Below, one piece after another: positions 23,631 to 25,951 of a DNA stretch of 25,951 nt. The DNA comes from Phenylobacterium sp. (GTDB lineage: Bacteria > Pseudomonadota > Alphaproteobacteria > Caulobacterales > Caulobacteraceae), in NCBI GenBank assembly GCA_019264505.1, contig JAHUZY010000463.1, positions 1 to 25,951 on the forward strand, given 5' to 3'. Made by a program: the position numbers and the translations under genes. The notes below the pieces were generated by a model that was not told the DNA's origin, did no database searches, and worked only from the letters and a program-made list of their open reading frames with translations. Numbering within the stretch: the first letter of the stretch is position 1; every line of letters starts with the position of its first letter.

Positions 23631-25889
23631 TCAGCTCACATAGTACTTTTTGTACTCTGCGTAGTAGTAGCCTGGGTCGCCGTAGCCATACTTGGCCTGC
23701 TGCTTCATATCGACCTGAGTAAGCGCAACGCCTGCCAGATGGGCGCCTGTCCCAGACAGAAGCCGGAAGGCCGCCTCGATGGCGTGCTGCGGTGTCTTGC
23801 GCCAATGGGCCAGGAAGACCACCACGTCTGCCTTCGGGGCGAGAACCCGGGTGTCCGCGACGGGAAGCACGGGCGCAGTGTCCAGGATGACGAGATCGTA
23901 GGTGCGACGGAGTTCTTCCAGCAGGCGGTCCATGGCCGCCGAGCCAAACACGTCCTTGGGCGTCATGCTCGATTTGGCCAGCGGCAGCAGGCGAGCGCCC
24001 GTCGTCTGATCGACCGTCAGGACCTCGTCCAGCGTCGCTTCGCCGGCAAGGACCTCGATCAGGCCGCGCGCAGGCTCTGCGCCAAACAGACGGTTCACTG
24101 AGCGGCGACGCAGGTCGCAGTCGACCAGAATGACCTTAAGGCCTTGTTGGGCCGCAGAACGGGCCAGACAGACCGAGGTCGTGGTCTTGCCTTCACCGGG
24201 CAGGGAGGAGGTGATGGCGACCACCTTCACACCTTCGCCAAGCCTGGAATAGATCACCGAAGCCCGCAGGTTTCGGAAGGCTTCAGCAAAGCTCGAAAGG
24301 GGCTTGTCGATCACATAGTCGATGGGCGAGCTGGCCTTGCCTTCGGCGACCGAAGCCAAAAGCGGGACCGCGCCGAGGTAGGAAACCTCGAGGCGTTGTT
24401 CCACATCCTCGGCGGTCGCCAACCCTGAGTCGAGCATTTCGGCCAGGACCACAGCACCAAGGCCGCAACCCATGGCCAGCACCAAGCCCAGGGCGAGGTT
24501 CAGGGGCACCTTCGGCGAGCTCTGCCCTGTCGGGATGGTGGCGGAGGAGACGACGCGGGCGTCGGACTGCTCAATGCCCTGCTGCGAGCTCGTCTCCTTG
24601 TAGCGGTTCAGGTAGCTCTCATAGAGGGTGCGGCTAGCCTCGGCGGTTCGTTCCAGCTCGTTCAGCCGGACCTGGGCCTGGTTGTTGCCCACCAGCGTGC
24701 CGCGGGCGTTCGATAGGCTGCCGCCGATGGCGCCCGCCCGCTGGCGTGAGACCTGCACCTTGGCTTCAAGATTGGAGATGATGCGCTGGATTTCAGCCTG
24801 GATCTGAGAGTCGATGTCAGTCAGCTGCCGGTTGGCGGTCAGCATCTCAGGATGGCGCTCGCCGTACCGGCCCTGCAGATCAGCGACCTTGGCCGAGACG
24901 GTAGCCCGTTGTTGGCGCAGCTGCTGAATGACTGGCGAGCTTAGAGCCTCGCCAAGGTCATCCCCCGATGAGCCGCGAGCCAGCTGGCTGCGCGCGGTGC
25001 TCAGGCGGGCTTCATCCTCGGCGACCTGAGCGCGGGCCTCAGCCAGGCTCTGATTGTAATTGGAGATCTCGGTCTCGGTGAGGTTGGTGCCGGCCGCGCT
25101 CAGCAGGTTGTTGGCGATGCGGTAGTTCTGAACCGCGGCCTCGTCAGTGAGCACTTGCTGGCGCAGCCCCTCAAGGCGCGAATTCAGCCAAGTATTGGCC
25201 TGCTGTGTGGCGTCGAACTTTGCCTCGAGCTGCTCAAGCAGATAGAGCTCGGCGAACTTGTTGGCGATGGTCGCGGCCTTGTTAGGGCTGTCCGACTCGA
25301 AGCTGACATTGATGACGTAAGTCAGACCCGCTCGCCGAACCGAAAGTCGGGACAGCACCGCATCGACAATGCGTTCCTGCGCCTTCTGCTGCGCGATCGG
25401 GTCATCAGGGATGTCCGTGGGTTTCGCCGCGCCGAACACGCCAAGGACGGAATCCTTGATGCCGGAGAGCACACTCGGCGGCGCCAGCTCAGAGTTAAAC
25501 TCAGGGTCTTGCGAGAGCTGCAACGCATTGACGACGCGCTCGGCGAGGCGACGCGACTTCAGGATTTCCACCTCAGTGTCGACGACGCTGGAATCGGCTG
25601 ATAGGCCCGATAGCACAGCCTCGGCGCTGACTACCCGCTCTTGACGCGTATCGAGCATCACGTTTGCGGTCGCCGTATACATGGGCGTCGCCGTGAAGGT
25701 GACGAAGATGGCCGCCAGGAAGACGAGGGCGGCGACCGCGGCAAACAGACGAACGCGGCGACGGAAGATGTTGAACAGCCGGCGCAGATCAAACTGATCG
25801 GCCAGGCCGCCGCCGGCACGATGGCCGCCCGGCATTCCTCCGGCCTCCTCAAAGTTGGGGTCCGCGGAGGGATGGGAGAAAGCATTCAT
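23631..25889 (-). CDS. Wzc-type chain-length determinant / bacterial tyrosine kinase
   Basis: This inner-membrane co-polymerase sets polymer length and cycles by autophosphorylation. The 752 residues hold a first membrane helix at about 46-66, a long periplasmic Wzz-type domain with helical repeats (about 67-455, including GRYGERHPEML), and a Pro-containing second helix near 457-485. Then comes a cytoplasmic BY-kinase with EAFRNLR (536-542), Walker A SSLPGEGKT (Lys568), Walker A' VDCDLR (589-594) and Walker B LVILD (666-670). The tail carries eight tyrosines within residues 734-750 (YGYGDPGYYYAEYKKYY), the autophosphorylation cluster. Membrane and kinase parts are fused, as in proteobacterial Wzc. 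The start is ATG at 25889, with a poor ribosome binding site. Confidence 0.95.
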   Translation of the reverse strand: MNAFSHPSADPNFEEAGGMPGGHRAGGGLADQFDLRRLFNIFRRRVRLFAAVAALVFLAAIFVTFTATPMYTATANVMLDTRQERVVSAEAVLSGLSADSSVVDTEVEILKSRRLAERVVNALQLSQDPEFNSELAPPSVLSGIKDSVLGVFGAAKPTDIPDDPIAQQKAQERIVDAVLSRLSVRRAGLTYVINVSFESDSPNKAATIANKFAELYLLEQLEAKFDATQQANTWLNSRLEGLRQQVLTDEAAVQNYRIANNLLSAAGTNLTETEISNYNQSLAEARAQVAEDEARLSTARSQLARGSSGDDLGEALSSPVIQQLRQQRATVSAKVADLQGRYGERHPEMLTANRQLTDIDSQIQAEIQRIISNLEAKVQVSRQRAGAIGGSLSNARGTLVGNNQAQVRLNELERTAEASRTLYESYLNRYKETSSQQGIEQSDARVVSSATIPTGQSSPKVPLNLALGLVLAMGCGLGAVVLAEMLDSGLATAEDVEQRLEVSYLGAVPLLASVAEGKASSPIDYVIDKPLSSFAEAFRNLRASVIYSRLGEGVKVVAITSSLPGEGKTTTSVCLARSAAQQGLKVILVDCDLRRRSVNRLFGAEPARGLIEVLAGEATLDEVLTVDQTTGARLLPLAKSSMTPKDVFGSAAMDRLLEELRRTYDLVILDTAPVLPVADTRVLAPKADVVVFLAHWRKTPQHAIEAAFRLLSGTGAHLAGVALTQVDMKQQAKYGYGDPGYYYAEYKKYYVS

Positions 25890-25913
25890 GGAAATTGATG
25901 TCCCGAAACAGGC

Positions 25914-25937
25914 CTTGCAACTTTGCCGGTCTGCAAG
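25914..25937. repeat. Short inverted repeat upstream of the wzc-like gene
   Basis: CTTGCA (25914-25919) and TGCAAG (25932-25937) are reverse complements with a 12-base spacer, 25-48 bases before the wzc-like ATG. A half-site spacing of 18 bases centre to centre could suit a dimeric regulator. Six-base arms occur by chance fairly often and the rest of the promoter region lies beyond the window. Confidence 0.25.
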
Positions 25938-25951
25938 CCAGAGGCCAGTGA

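Overview
The window looks like a chromosomal segment of a high-GC alphaproteobacterium, most probably from the Caulobacter/Phenylobacterium/Brevundimonas group. The reasons are the strong G/C bias at third codon positions, frequent GTG starts, 4-base start/stop overlaps, two exact matches to the Caulobacter housekeeping -10 consensus GCTANAWC, GANTC (CcrM-type) sites in the first intergenic region, and the protein families present. This placement is an inference; no marker gene fixes the genus.

Left part, 1-7.7 kb, housekeeping and stress. A leftward gene is cut by the window edge at 1-51. It is followed by a regulatory region holding an 11-bp palindrome, a sigma-32-like promoter and a ROSE-type RNA thermometer that leads into a small heat-shock protein gene (327-785). 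A GUGA-loop intrinsic terminator ends that unit. Leftward behind it lie two tandem paralogous pentapeptide-repeat proteins (both 420 aa) and a coupled gpmA plus deaminase-only RibD-like pair. Rightward from about 4.8 kb are a small membrane protein coupled to arabinose-5-phosphate isomerase (KdsD type), then phosphomannomutase/phosphoglucomutase.

Middle and right, 7.7-25.9 kb, form an exopolysaccharide or capsule locus of Wzx/Wzy/Wzc type. Rightward: UDP-glucose dehydrogenase, UDP-glucuronate 4-epimerase and a WcaF-like acetyltransferase, joined by ATGA/GTGA overlaps. Leftward and converging on them: Wzc-like chain-length tyrosine kinase, galE, a short polyprenyl-phosphate hexose-1-phosphate transferase (PssY/PssZ type), a CysQ/inositol-monophosphatase family protein, an SDR epimerase, a WcaI-like glycosyltransferase, gmd, fcl, a Wzy-type polymerase, a Wzx-type flippase, a CgeB-like glycosyltransferase, a second hexapeptide acetyltransferase and a GT4 glycosyltransferase. 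From gmd to the last glycosyltransferase every gene overlaps the next. A small C-terminally anchored membrane protein lies between galE and wzc on the opposite strand.

Together these genes can make GDP-L-fucose (gmd, fcl, fed by the mutase), UDP-glucuronate and UDP-galacturonate (ugd, epimerase) and UDP-galactose (galE). They can start the repeat unit on undecaprenyl phosphate, extend it with three glycosyltransferases, O-acetylate it, flip it, polymerise it and control chain length. The predicted product is an acidic, fucose-containing, acetylated polymer resembling colanic acid. The outer-membrane exporter (Wza), the Wzb-type phosphatase, ManC and GalU are not in the window. The wzy-wzx-cgeB-acetyltransferase core (about 11.7-16.1 kb) is visibly richer in A/T than its flanks, as expected for an exchanged, strain-variable cassette. 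The most notable non-coding feature is the ROSE-like thermometer.
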